Assembly: GCA_026713285.1 (NCBI GenBank)
Contig: JAPOOT010000337.1
Location: 1-17,735, forward strand
DNA length: 17,735 bases
Origin: Gemmatimonadota bacterium
GTDB taxonomy: Bacteria; JAAXHH01
Direction of reading: 5' to 3'
The notes beneath the pieces are model-generated. The model saw nothing but the letters and a program-made list of their open reading frames with translations, made no database searches and was not told where the DNA came from. A program made the position numbers and the translations under genes. Of this stretch, positions 7,641-14,157 are shown one piece after another (position 1 is the stretch's first letter; each line of letters opens with the position of its first letter).

Positions 7641-8318
7641 CTACCTGGTGAAGCGGTAACCCACCCCGCGCACCGTTTCCACCATGCCGCTGGCCTCGCC
7701 GAGTTTCTCCCTGAGGCGCTTGATGTGGGCGTCCACGGTACGGCCGTACCCCATGTAATCATATCCCCACACCACGTCGAGCAGTTCTTCTCTCGTCTGC
7801 ACCCTGCCGCGGCGCTGATATAGTATGGCCAGCAGTTTGAACTCGGTGGCCGTCAGGGATACGGTGCGGCCCGATACGGACACGTGATGGCCTTCCACGT
7901 CGATGACCAGGGGACCCGCCCGGGCCGGTCCCGTGGTCTCCGGTGCGGAGCGACGGCGCAGGATGTTTCGGATGCGCAGCGCGATCTCCCGGGGGCTGAA
8001 CGGTTTGACCACATAGTCGTCCGCCCCCAGTTCGAGGCCGATGATCCGATCGATTTCCTCGCTCTTCGCGGTGAGCATCAGGATGGGAATGGATCTCGTG
8101 CGTTCGTCCTGTTTCAGAATCCGGCAAACATCGGTGCCTTCAAGCCCGGGCAGCATGAGGTCGAGCACGATGAGATCGGGGGTCTCGTCGCGGGCTTTTT
8201 CAAGTGCGGTGGGTCCGTCCGCCGCAACGATGACGTCGAAGCCCGATTTCTCCAGGTTATACTGGATAATTTCCACGATATCCGGTTCGTCGTCTACGAC
8301 CAGTATCGTATGGCGCAT
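7641..8318 (-). CDS. phoB: PhoB-type response regulator (receiver + winged helix)
   Basis: 225 residues, the usual OmpR/PhoB length. Receiver domain 1-120: acidic pair DDE (9-11), phospho-acceptor Asp53 in VLDLMLPG, switch Thr83, conserved Lys105 in YVVKPFSP. The winged-helix DNA-binding domain at about 130-223 contains LTATEFKLLAIL, GRTVDAHIKRLREKL and VRGVGYRF. The ATG at 8318 has AGGGGA at 6-nt spacing; the open frame extends further upstream, but the extra residues do not look like a domain. It lies directly before phoR and is cotranscribed with it. Likely a phosphate-starvation regulator: a Pho-box-like site occurs upstream of the DinB-like gene in this window. The exact regulon is inferred. 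Confidence 0.92.
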   Translation of the reverse strand: MRHTILVVDDEPDIVEIIQYNLEKSGFDVIVAADGPTALEKARDETPDLIVLDLMLPGLEGTDVCRILKQDERTRSIPILMLTAKSEEIDRIIGLELGADDYVVKPFSPREIALRIRNILRRRSAPETTGPARAGPLVIDVEGHHVSVSGRTVSLTATEFKLLAILYQRRGRVQTREELLDVVWGYDYMGYGRTVDAHIKRLREKLGEASGMVETVRGVGYRFTR

Positions 8319-8504
8319 TTTCGTTCCCCTCGGTTCCCTATCGGGTCTTTTCCCGTACGCCGGGCAAAAAAGGCATAAAACACCGCATGCGCGGGTGGAT
8401 TTCCACCAGGTACTGTAACCAGGTGCAGTAACCAGGCGCAGGAAATATATCCTGCGAGGGACCGGTTGAAAATACAAAACAGCGTCCGGGACGGCTACTG
8501 ACGC
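8319..8504. promoter_or_regulatory. phoB upstream region with operator-like repeats
   Basis: This 186-base gap between nth and phoB holds a palindrome, CGCAGGA-N6-TCCTGCG (8437-8456), with an AT centre that could serve as a -10 (TATATT on the minus strand, with TTTTCA 17 bp upstream). It overlaps three tandem 13-bp repeats starting with ACCAGG. Together they look like a regulated promoter for phoB, but no transcript start can be proven. Confidence 0.4.
8405..8443. repeat. Three tandem 13-bp repeats upstream of phoB
   Basis: ACCAGGTACTGTA (8405-8417), ACCAGGTGCAGTA (8418-8430) and ACCAGGCGCAGGA (8431-8443) are head-to-tail copies sharing ACCAGG and a C-x-G core. The 13-bp period differs from the 11-bp period of a Pho box. 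The third copy overlaps the left arm of the palindrome at 8437-8456. Confidence 0.65.
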
Positions 8505-9143
8505 CTACTTGGCAGATGGGCACAGGTCGCTCAGGACGCATTCGTCGCATTTCGGCCGCCTGGCGACGCAGGTCTTCCTTCCATGGGCCGCCAGGAGGTG
8601 TCCCAGGCCGGTCCAGTCGGATTCCGGCACGATTTGCATCAGATCGGACTCGATCCGGTCGGGATCGGTGTGTTTCGTAAATCCGAGCAGCGCGGACAGT
8701 CGCTTTACGTGGGTATCCACGGCGATCCCCGGTATACCGAAGGCGTTACCCCGCACGACGTTGGCCGTCTTACGCCCCACGCCGGCCAGGTTCGTCAGTT
8801 CCTCCATGCCGGTGGGGACCTCGCCGCCGTGGCGATCGATCAACGCCTGGCAGCATTTCCGGATATTGGCCGCCTTGTTGCGGTAGAAGCCGGTCGTGAA
8901 AATGTCGGCTTCCAGTTCTTCAGGCGCGGCATCCAGATAGTGTCCGGGGGATGGATACTTCCTGAAGAGTGGTTCCGTGACCACGTTTACCTGTTTGTCC
9001 GTGCACTGCGCCGAAAGGATGGTCGCGACCAGCAGTTCGAACGGCGTGGTGAAGTTCAATGCCGGGGCAACGGCGGGGTAGGTCTTCTTCAGGCGGTCCA
9101 GCGCTTCACCCATGCGTTCCTGCTGGGCTTTCCGGCTCGGCAT
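8505..9143 (-). CDS. nth: Endonuclease III (DNA glycosylase/AP lyase)
   Basis: Excises oxidised pyrimidines and cleaves AP sites in base excision repair. 212 residues, normal length. Seen: LLVATILSAQCTDKQVN at about 37-53; the helix-hairpin-helix LAGVGRKTANVV with catalytic Lys125; catalytic Asp143 in IAVDTHVKRL; and a complete 4Fe-4S cluster loop Cys192-X6-Cys199-X2-Cys202-X5-Cys208. The chosen start has GGGAG about 10 nt upstream. An internal Met11 has AGGA at 4 nt and is an alternative. It follows polX on the same strand with a 107-base gap, so the two repair genes may be cotranscribed. Confidence 0.96.
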   Translation of the reverse strand: MPSRKAQQERMGEALDRLKKTYPAVAPALNFTTPFELLVATILSAQCTDKQVNVVTEPLFRKYPSPGHYLDAAPEELEADIFTTGFYRNKAANIRKCCQALIDRHGGEVPTGMEELTNLAGVGRKTANVVRGNAFGIPGIAVDTHVKRLSALLGFTKHTDPDRIESDLMQIVPESDWTGLGHLLAAHGRKTCVARRPKCDECVLSDLCPSAK

Positions 9144-9250
9144 CTGTCAGTCGCTCCCGGGGAAAGGTCCGTGCCGGGCGATTGCCGTACTGCAAACGCG
9201 GCGGAATCCGGCAGGTCCGGCAACTCGGATCAGCATCCACCGCCGACCGG

Positions 9251-10972
9251 TCAACTCGCCGCCGTACTGAGATTCACGGTCTTCAACCGGATCAGTTCTT
9301 CCGCCGTCAGTGTGTTCAGGAGCCGGTCCGGCGTTACTCCGCCCTTGCGGACCATGTAAAGTCCATAGTCCACGTAATCCAATTCGTCCACGTGATGGGC
9401 GTCGGGTCCGATGCTGAACCGGGCGCCCCGGGTCATCCCATACTCGAGATGCCGCCAGTCCAGGTCGAGGCGGTGGGGATTGGCGTTGACCTCGATGGCG
9501 ACGTCATTTGCGACCGCTTCGTCGATAAGGCGGACCACGTCCACCGGATAGCCGTCCCGGGCCAGCAGCAGCCGGCCCGTGGGGTGTCCGAGTATGGTCG
9601 TGTGCGGATTCCGTATCGCCTTGACCATGCGTTCGGTCATGTCCGCTTCGGACATATTGAACATGGAGTGCACGGATGCCACGACCAGGTCGAAGGAAGC
9701 CAGGACCTCGTTGGGATAATCCAGGCTTCCGTCGGGAAGGATGTCGGACTCGATGCCCTTGAGTATGCGGAAATCGTCGTATTGGGCATTCAGGGCATCG
9801 ATTTCCTCCTGCTGTTCCAATACCCGTTCAATGCTCAGTCCATGGGCATAGGCGGCGGTCCGGCTGTGATCGCAGACCGCGATATAGCCGAATCCCCTGG
9901 CCCGTGCGCCCTCGGCCATTTCCCGGAGGCTGTGCATCCCGTCACTGTAGGACGTGTGGTTGTGGATCACACCCTGGATATCCGACCTGACCGGCAGTTT
10001 CGGCAGCCTGTTTTCCGAGGCCCTGGCGATCTCTTCACCCCCTTCGCGCAGTTCCGGGGGAACGAATTGAAGACCGAGCAGGTCATAGATCGCGGATTCG
10101 TCGGGACAGGGAATCACGGTGCGGTCGTGAATGACGTGCCGGTCGGTAATGGTGATCCCCCGGTCGTCGGCGTGCCGGGCGACCCGTGTTCGGTGACCAT
10201 CGCTGCCCGTCCAGTGATACAGCGTTACGGCAAAAGTCTCGTCCGGCACGCAGTGGACCCGCACGGGCAGTCCGGTTGGGCCGATGACGGTCAAGTCCTG
10301 GCCGTCCTCCGCCTGCACCTGGCCGAAACGATGCAGGATGGCCATGATCCTGTCCCGGTCAGGATGACTGACCACCAGGTCGATCTCGCTGATGACTTCC
10401 ATCCTGCGTCTGACATCTCCCGCTATCTCGACCCGCCAGACGTCGGGGTGGCGCAGCAGGTCGTCCGCCAGGGATTTCGCCTCCTTCAACGCCCGGTCCA
10501 GGCGATGGAATCCGCGCGACCGCTTGATCAGATCGATCCCCTTCAACACGCGCTCCTGGGTCTTGGCGCCGAACCCGTTCAGCTTGACCAGCCTGTTTTC
10601 CATGCAGGCGTATTCCAGTTCCCCCACGGAATCGATGCCGAGATGGTCGTGAATCGTTCTGATTTTCTTCGCGCCGAGCCCCGATATGGTAAGCATTTCC
10701 TGGAATCCGGCCGGCACCGTCTTCACGAGGGACTGATGATAGCTCGACTGCCCTACCCGGACGAGTTCCGTGATGTGACGAACCATGGACGCGCCCAGGC
10801 CGGGAACCTTGCCCAGCCGATCTTCATGCACCATGTCCTCCACCGGCTCGGAGAGGGTTTCCACCCGGCGCGCGGCATTCGCGTAGGCACGGGTCTTGAA
10901 GGTACTCTCGCCCTGAAGGATCAGTAGCGATCCGATCTGGCTGAGGACTTTGCCGATCTGTTTGTTGGTCAT
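9251..10972 (-). CDS. polX: PolX family protein: polymerase-beta-like domain + PHP phosphoesterase
   Basis: 573 residues, the standard bacterial PolX length. Order: 8-kDa-like helix-hairpin-helix domain (about 1-85), second HhH (ISGLGAKKI, LNGFGAKTQ), pol-beta palm and thumb (about 155-315), PHP domain (about 333-570). The PHP metal ligands look complete: HNHTSYSDG (337-345), CDHS, GIESDIL, SVHS, GHPTGR, EVNANPHRLDL and GPDAHH. The polymerase site is not complete. Where the family has G-S-x-R-R, D-x-D and a third Asp, I read GDVRR (185-189), E196-I-D198, and R238 in LPVRVHCVPDETF. The protein may thus work mainly as a PHP-type 3'-5' exonuclease or AP-site nuclease in repair. The start has only a weak ribosome site. 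A receiver-like gene lies 28 bases upstream. Confidence 0.92.
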   Translation of the reverse strand: MTNKQIGKVLSQIGSLLILQGESTFKTRAYANAARRVETLSEPVEDMVHEDRLGKVPGLGASMVRHITELVRVGQSSYHQSLVKTVPAGFQEMLTISGLGAKKIRTIHDHLGIDSVGELEYACMENRLVKLNGFGAKTQERVLKGIDLIKRSRGFHRLDRALKEAKSLADDLLRHPDVWRVEIAGDVRRRMEVISEIDLVVSHPDRDRIMAILHRFGQVQAEDGQDLTVIGPTGLPVRVHCVPDETFAVTLYHWTGSDGHRTRVARHADDRGITITDRHVIHDRTVIPCPDESAIYDLLGLQFVPPELREGGEEIARASENRLPKLPVRSDIQGVIHNHTSYSDGMHSLREMAEGARARGFGYIAVCDHSRTAAYAHGLSIERVLEQQEEIDALNAQYDDFRILKGIESDILPDGSLDYPNEVLASFDLVVASVHSMFNMSEADMTERMVKAIRNPHTTILGHPTGRLLLARDGYPVDVVRLIDEAVANDVAIEVNANPHRLDLDWRHLEYGMTRGARFSIGPDAHHVDELDYVDYGLYMVRKGGVTPDRLLNTLTAEELIRLKTVNLSTAAS

Positions 10973-11000
10973 ATCTGGTTTCCGTACCGGCGCACGTTAT

Positions 11001-11384
11001 TCATGCGTCGCGGACATGCCGCCAACAGGATTCGATGAATTCCGGCAGTCTCTTGACGAACTCCGACCTCGGCACGGCCCGTTCGCAGCCCGCCTCCCGG
11101 GCGCGCACGAAGGCTTCGGGCCGCGTATGGCGGCCGTACGCCATCATCGGTATATCCCTGGTCGCTTCACGGTCCTTCAGGAGAGATACCAGGTCCACGG
11201 CGTCGGTCCGCGTGAGATCGAGGTCCACGATGATCGCGGACGGCGGACCGCATTCGGAATCATCCGGGATCTCGCCCGCTTCCGCCGCGAAACGTGGTTC
11301 GCCGCCCAGTTGACGTATGGTCTCACCGATCTTCGAAGAGAAAAACAGGTCGTCCACCACGACGAGTACGATATGGCCGGCCAT
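11001..11384 (-). CDS. Degenerate receiver-domain (response-regulator-like) protein
   Basis: About 127 residues, a single CheY-like domain without an output domain. The numbering here is for the start at 11384. Seen: strand 1 with acidic pair (IVLVVVDDLFF, Asp11-Asp12) and a possible phospho-acceptor Asp54 in IIVDLDL. The switch Thr/Ser is replaced (MMAYGRHT has Ala82), and the conserved Lys is missing (CERAVPRSEF). It is therefore probably a pseudo-receiver that signals by protein contact rather than phosphorylation. The second of two adjacent ATGs (11384) has GGAG at 5 nt; the first (11387) is only 2 nt from it. It precedes polX by 28 bases and is likely in the same transcript. The partner is unknown. 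Confidence 0.78.
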   Translation of the reverse strand: MAGHIVLVVVDDLFFSSKIGETIRQLGGEPRFAAEAGEIPDDSECGPPSAIIVDLDLTRTDAVDLVSLLKDREATRDIPMMAYGRHTRPEAFVRAREAGCERAVPRSEFVKRLPEFIESCWRHVRDA

Positions 11385-11526
11385 CATGGCTCCAGGGTCG
11401 CATAGATTCGGTTTATGGCGCTTCAGCAGTCCGAATATAAGGGCGGTATTCCACCGGAAACAAGGGTATTGTTTCGACGCGACGCATGTTCCGCGGATGG
11501 ACTTGCCAGGCGCCGACCGGACCGGC

Positions 11527-11547
11527 TTAGACTTTTTTCAAATCTAA
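11527..11547. promoter_or_regulatory. Upstream inverted repeat of the feo promoter
   Basis: TTAGA (11527-11531) and TCTAA (11543-11547) form an inverted repeat ending 3 bp before the -35 box. The arms resemble those of the repeat over the start site (TTTAG/CTAAA), so it may be a second, weaker binding site for the same regulator. Confidence 0.35.
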
Positions 11548-11550
11548 TTA

Positions 11551-11579
11551 TTGACACATGTATATTTTAATTATATATT
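11551..11579 (+). promoter_or_regulatory. Promoter of the feo operon
   Basis: TTGACA (11551-11556), a 17-bp spacer, and TATATT (11574-11579): near-consensus sigma-70 boxes in an AT-rich stretch. The predicted start is near 11586, giving a leader of about 60 nt to the ATG at 11646. Confidence 0.75.
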
Positions 11580-11593
11580 TAGTCTCATCTAAA
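11578..11593. promoter_or_regulatory. DtxR-type operator over the feo start site
   Basis: TTTAG-N6-CTAAA is an inverted repeat covering the end of the -10 box and the predicted start site, where a bound repressor would block initiation. DtxR/MntR-family sites are often AT-rich inverted repeats with TTAG/CTAA arms. The first gene downstream encodes such a regulator, so autoregulation is likely. The site is seen; binding is inferred. Confidence 0.5.
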
Positions 11594-11645
11594 AACATCG
11601 TTAGCACACTCCATGCAAAGTCGAGACCGGTTTTCGGATATATAC

Positions 11646-12338
11646 ATGCCCACACCCGCCACGGAAGATTACCTGAAGGCCATCTACAAGTTGCAGGAGA
11701 ACGCGGTAGCCGCATCGACCAATGCCATAGCGGACCGGATGGGCGTATCGGCCGCCTCCGTCACCAACATGATGAAGAGGCTGTCGGAGTCGGGCCTGGT
11801 CGAACACCGGCCCTACCAGGCGATCAGGCTGACCGACGCCGGAAGAAAGATCGCACTCGAGATCATTCGCCATCACCGGTTGCTGGAGGTGTACATGGCT
11901 GAAGCGCTAGGATTTACGTGGGACCAGGTGGACGCGGAAGCGGAGCGTCTCGAACACGTGATCTCCGAAGAATTCGAGGACAAGATCGATGCCATGCTGG
12001 GACACCCGACCACGGACCCCCACGGCTCGCCCATACCGGCGAAAGATTTATCCATTGCCAGCGCCAACCACGACAGGCTGTCCGACATGGAACCCGGTCG
12101 CACCGTGATTGTTCGCCGCGTGAAAGACACGGATCCGGCCCTGCTCCGCTATCTGGCGAAACTCGGCCTCCGGCCGGAAAACGTCGTGGAAGTACTGAGC
12201 AAAGAGCCCTTCGATGGACCCATGTTTCTGCGCGTTGGCGGCGAGGAACACCACGTCGGGCACCAGGTCGCCCGCAGCGTCCTGGTCGAATGCGTACCGG
12301 ACGAGGAAACGAAAAACGATGGGCGGGCAGGTTCATGA
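11646..12338 (+). CDS. DtxR/MntR-family metal-dependent repressor with SH3/FeoA-like domain
   Basis: 230 residues. Winged helix at about 1-66 (AIADRMGVSAASVTNMMKRL as recognition region), dimerisation and metal domain at about 70-140 (HHRLLEVYMAEALG, EAERLEHVISEEF, GHPTTDPHGSPIP), and an SH3/FeoA-like domain at about 145-222. From the chosen start, candidate metal ligands fall at Asp8, His77, Glu81, Glu100, Glu103 and His104. This is almost the numbering and identity of the B. subtilis MntR set, except that Lys11 replaces Glu11. Glu100 is where DtxR has Cys102. The metal could be Mn or Fe; the operon context favours Fe(II). The upstream ATG at 11613 is less likely, as family members begin close to the TPxxEDYL motif. 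It overlaps the next gene by ATGA and is probably the repressor of this operon. Confidence 0.92.
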   Translation: MPTPATEDYLKAIYKLQENAVAASTNAIADRMGVSAASVTNMMKRLSESGLVEHRPYQAIRLTDAGRKIALEIIRHHRLLEVYMAEALGFTWDQVDAEAERLEHVISEEFEDKIDAMLGHPTTDPHGSPIPAKDLSIASANHDRLSDMEPGRTVIVRRVKDTDPALLRYLAKLGLRPENVVEVLSKEPFDGPMFLRVGGEEHHVGHQVARSVLVECVPDEETKNDGRAGS

Positions 12339-13351
12339 CCGGTATCATCGTGCTGATTGCCCTCGGGGTGCTCTTCCTGCCCCAATACGGACTGTACTGG
12401 CGCTACCGGCGCAGGCGTTGGGTGCACTCCCGCCAGGCCGTCGAGGACGCCCTGGCCCATCTGCACCAGTTCCAGCACGACGGCCGGCCGGCGTCTGTCG
12501 AATCCCTTTCCAATACCCTGGGCACTTCGACCGGTCACACGCTGATCCTGGTCGACCGCATGGCGCAGATGGATCTGGTGGCCGTGACCGGCCAGGGGAT
12601 GCGCCTCACGGCCGCCGGCCATCGCTGGGCGCTCCAGATCGTCAGGGCGCATCGCCTGTTCGAGCGGTACCTGGCCGACGAGACCTCCGTGCCCCGGGAG
12701 AAAATACACGCCCATGCCCACGAACTGGAACACACGGTGAGCGAGGCGCAGGTCGACAAGATGGACGCCGACATGGGCCACCCCGCCTTCGATCCCCAGG
12801 GAGATCCGATCCCGAACGCCGCGGGCGACATGAAGGAGATCAAGAGCCAGAAACTCGTCGAATGGCCTGCGGGCGTTCCGGCGCAGATCGTGCATATCGA
12901 GGACGAACCACCGGAAGTGTACGCCCAGATCATCGCCGAGGATCTCCATCCCGGCATGGTGATCACGATCCTGGATGCCACATCCGTTCGGGTGGTCATC
13001 GGCACGCCGGAAAACGAGCACGTGCTGGCTCCGGTCGTCGCGGCAAACATTTCCGTGCGGGAGGCGCCCATCGACCGGGTCGAACCGTCAGGCGTGCCGC
13101 TCACGGCGCTGAAACACGGCGAGCAGGGCCGCGTCGCCGGGCTGTCTCCGGCATGCCAGGGCTTGACCCGACGAAGGTTCCTGGACCTGGGCCTCACCCC
13201 CGGCGTCCGCGTCGAGCGCGTCATGCAAAGCGCCTTCAGCGATCCCACGGCTTACCGGGTGCGCGGTACGATGATCGCGCTGCGCCGGGAACAGTCCGAC
13301 CTGATCTTAATCGACGGAGGAACGCGGCAGAAACGGGAGATCACCGTATGA
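12335..13351 (+). CDS. Membrane-anchored DtxR-like protein fused to FeoA-type domains
   Basis: 338 residues. Residues 4-22 form one hydrophobic helix (IIVLIALGVLFLPQYGLYW) followed by RYRRRRWVHSR, so the rest should be cytoplasmic. Next come a winged helix (about 33-95), a DtxR dimer/metal region (about 96-150) with HRLFERYLADE and IHAHAHELEH, an SH3/FeoA-like domain (about 160-232), and a second, clearer FeoA domain (about 243-325: GEQGRVAGLSPACQGLTRRRFLDLGLTPGVRVERV, then YRVRGTMIALRRE). Candidate metal ligands are Asp38, His106, Glu110, His125, His129, Glu132 and His133, a more His-rich set than in the soluble regulator. ATGA overlaps link it to both neighbours. It likely takes the FeoA role beside FeoB and may also sense metal or bind DNA at the membrane. 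DNA binding is inference only. Confidence 0.88.
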   Translation: MTGIIVLIALGVLFLPQYGLYWRYRRRRWVHSRQAVEDALAHLHQFQHDGRPASVESLSNTLGTSTGHTLILVDRMAQMDLVAVTGQGMRLTAAGHRWALQIVRAHRLFERYLADETSVPREKIHAHAHELEHTVSEAQVDKMDADMGHPAFDPQGDPIPNAAGDMKEIKSQKLVEWPAGVPAQIVHIEDEPPEVYAQIIAEDLHPGMVITILDATSVRVVIGTPENEHVLAPVVAANISVREAPIDRVEPSGVPLTALKHGEQGRVAGLSPACQGLTRRRFLDLGLTPGVRVERVMQSAFSDPTAYRVRGTMIALRREQSDLILIDGGTRQKREITV

Positions 13352-14157
13352 GTATCGATTCCGCACCGCCCGGACACGACTGCGCGTCGTGCGCACTGCA
13401 GGAAAACCTGGTACAGATGGGTATCACGATGGACCGGTGGGATTATGTCATCGCCCTGGCAGGGAACCCGAACGTGGGCAAGAGCACGGTCTTCAACGCG
13501 TTGACCGGACTGAAGCAGCATACGGGGAACTGGCCCGGAAAGACGGTGAACCGGGCCGAGGGAGGATTCGAGTTCAACGGCAGAAGGTTCAAGATGATCG
13601 ACCTGCCCGGGACCTACTCCCTGCTCTCGGCGTCCATCGACGAGGAGATCGCCAGGGACTTCATCCTATTCGGCAGACCTGACTGCACGCTGGCCGTCGT
13701 CGATGCCACCATGCTCGAGCGCAATCTCAACCTGGTGCTCCAGGTGCTGGAGATCACGGAAAAAACGGTAGTCTGCCTGAATCTGATGGACGAAGCCGAA
13801 CGCAAGGGGATCTCGGTGGATCACCGCGCCCTGTCACGGGAACTGGGCGTGCCGGTCGTGCCGGTATCGGCCAGGAAGAAGGAGGGGCTGGGCCTGTTGA
13901 TGCGCACCGTCGCCGACGTGATCCAGGGTACGATCAAGAACGCGCCCCGGCGCATAACGGGCAACGACGAACTCGACCGGACCGTGGATACGATCACGGG
14001 CATGCTGCACGCATCCTACCCTGACCTTCCGAACCCCCGCTGGATCGCCTTCAGGCTGCTCGACGGCGACTACCGGGTGCGCCAGGCGCTCGAACAGGGC
14101 GAATTCAGCCGGATGGGCGTCCAGGCGGAACTACCCGCCAGGGATCAAACGACATGA
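13348..14157 (+). CDS. feoB: FeoB G-domain protein (N-terminal half of a split FeoB)
   Basis: 269 residues; the cytosolic GTPase part of the ferrous iron transporter. G1 GNPNVGKST (39-47), switch region with NWPGKTV, G3 DLPGTYSL (85-92), G4 NLMD (145-148), G5 SARKKEG (174-180), then the first part of the GDI region, ending in WIAFRLLDGDYRVRQALEQG and a short tail. There is no membrane segment; canonical FeoB continues into the permease in one chain of about 650-800 residues. The N-terminus carries DCASC (Cys12, Cys15) before the G domain, which is not part of the G fold. GGGAG lies 8 nt before the ATG, which overlaps the previous stop as ATGA. The next gene starts in the -1 frame, also at ATGA, so translational coupling should give equal amounts. 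Confidence 0.93.
   Translation: MSIDSAPPGHDCASCALQENLVQMGITMDRWDYVIALAGNPNVGKSTVFNALTGLKQHTGNWPGKTVNRAEGGFEFNGRRFKMIDLPGTYSLLSASIDEEIARDFILFGRPDCTLAVVDATMLERNLNLVLQVLEITEKTVVCLNLMDEAERKGISVDHRALSRELGVPVVPVSARKKEGLGLLMRTVADVIQGTIKNAPRRITGNDELDRTVDTITGMLHASYPDLPNPRWIAFRLLDGDYRVRQALEQGEFSRMGVQAELPARDQTT

Larger units (their letters stand above)
11385..11645. other. Divergent control region between the receiver gene and the feo operon
   Basis: 261 bases. The right half is very AT-rich compared with the surroundings and contains the feo promoter and the inverted repeats. Facing left, TATATT at 11439-11434 (minus) is a possible -10 for the receiver-polX transcript, but no good -35 accompanies it. 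No gene is seen. Confidence 0.5.

Noticed and set aside
8405..8443. Repeats upstream of phoB as a Pho box
   Set aside because: The period is 13 bp rather than 11, and the unit ACCAGG shares nothing with CTGTCAT.
8405..8443. Tandem repeats as a CRISPR array
   Set aside because: The units are only 13 bp with no spacers and no cas genes nearby.
8319..8477. Longer PhoB with 53 extra N-terminal residues
   Set aside because: The ATG at 8318 has a good AGGGGA site and begins directly at the receiver strand; the extension is over the repeat-containing intergenic region.
9059..10927. 622-codon open frame on the plus strand opposite polX
   Set aside because: Antisense shadow of a GC-rich gene: low-complexity His/Gly/Arg-rich translation with no domain, while the minus strand encodes a full PolX.
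11918..12334. Upstream extension of the membrane-anchored regulator frame
   Set aside because: The extension is out of frame over the first DtxR gene and reads as Arg/Gly-rich noise; the ATGA start at 12335 gives a membrane helix and a coupled overlap.
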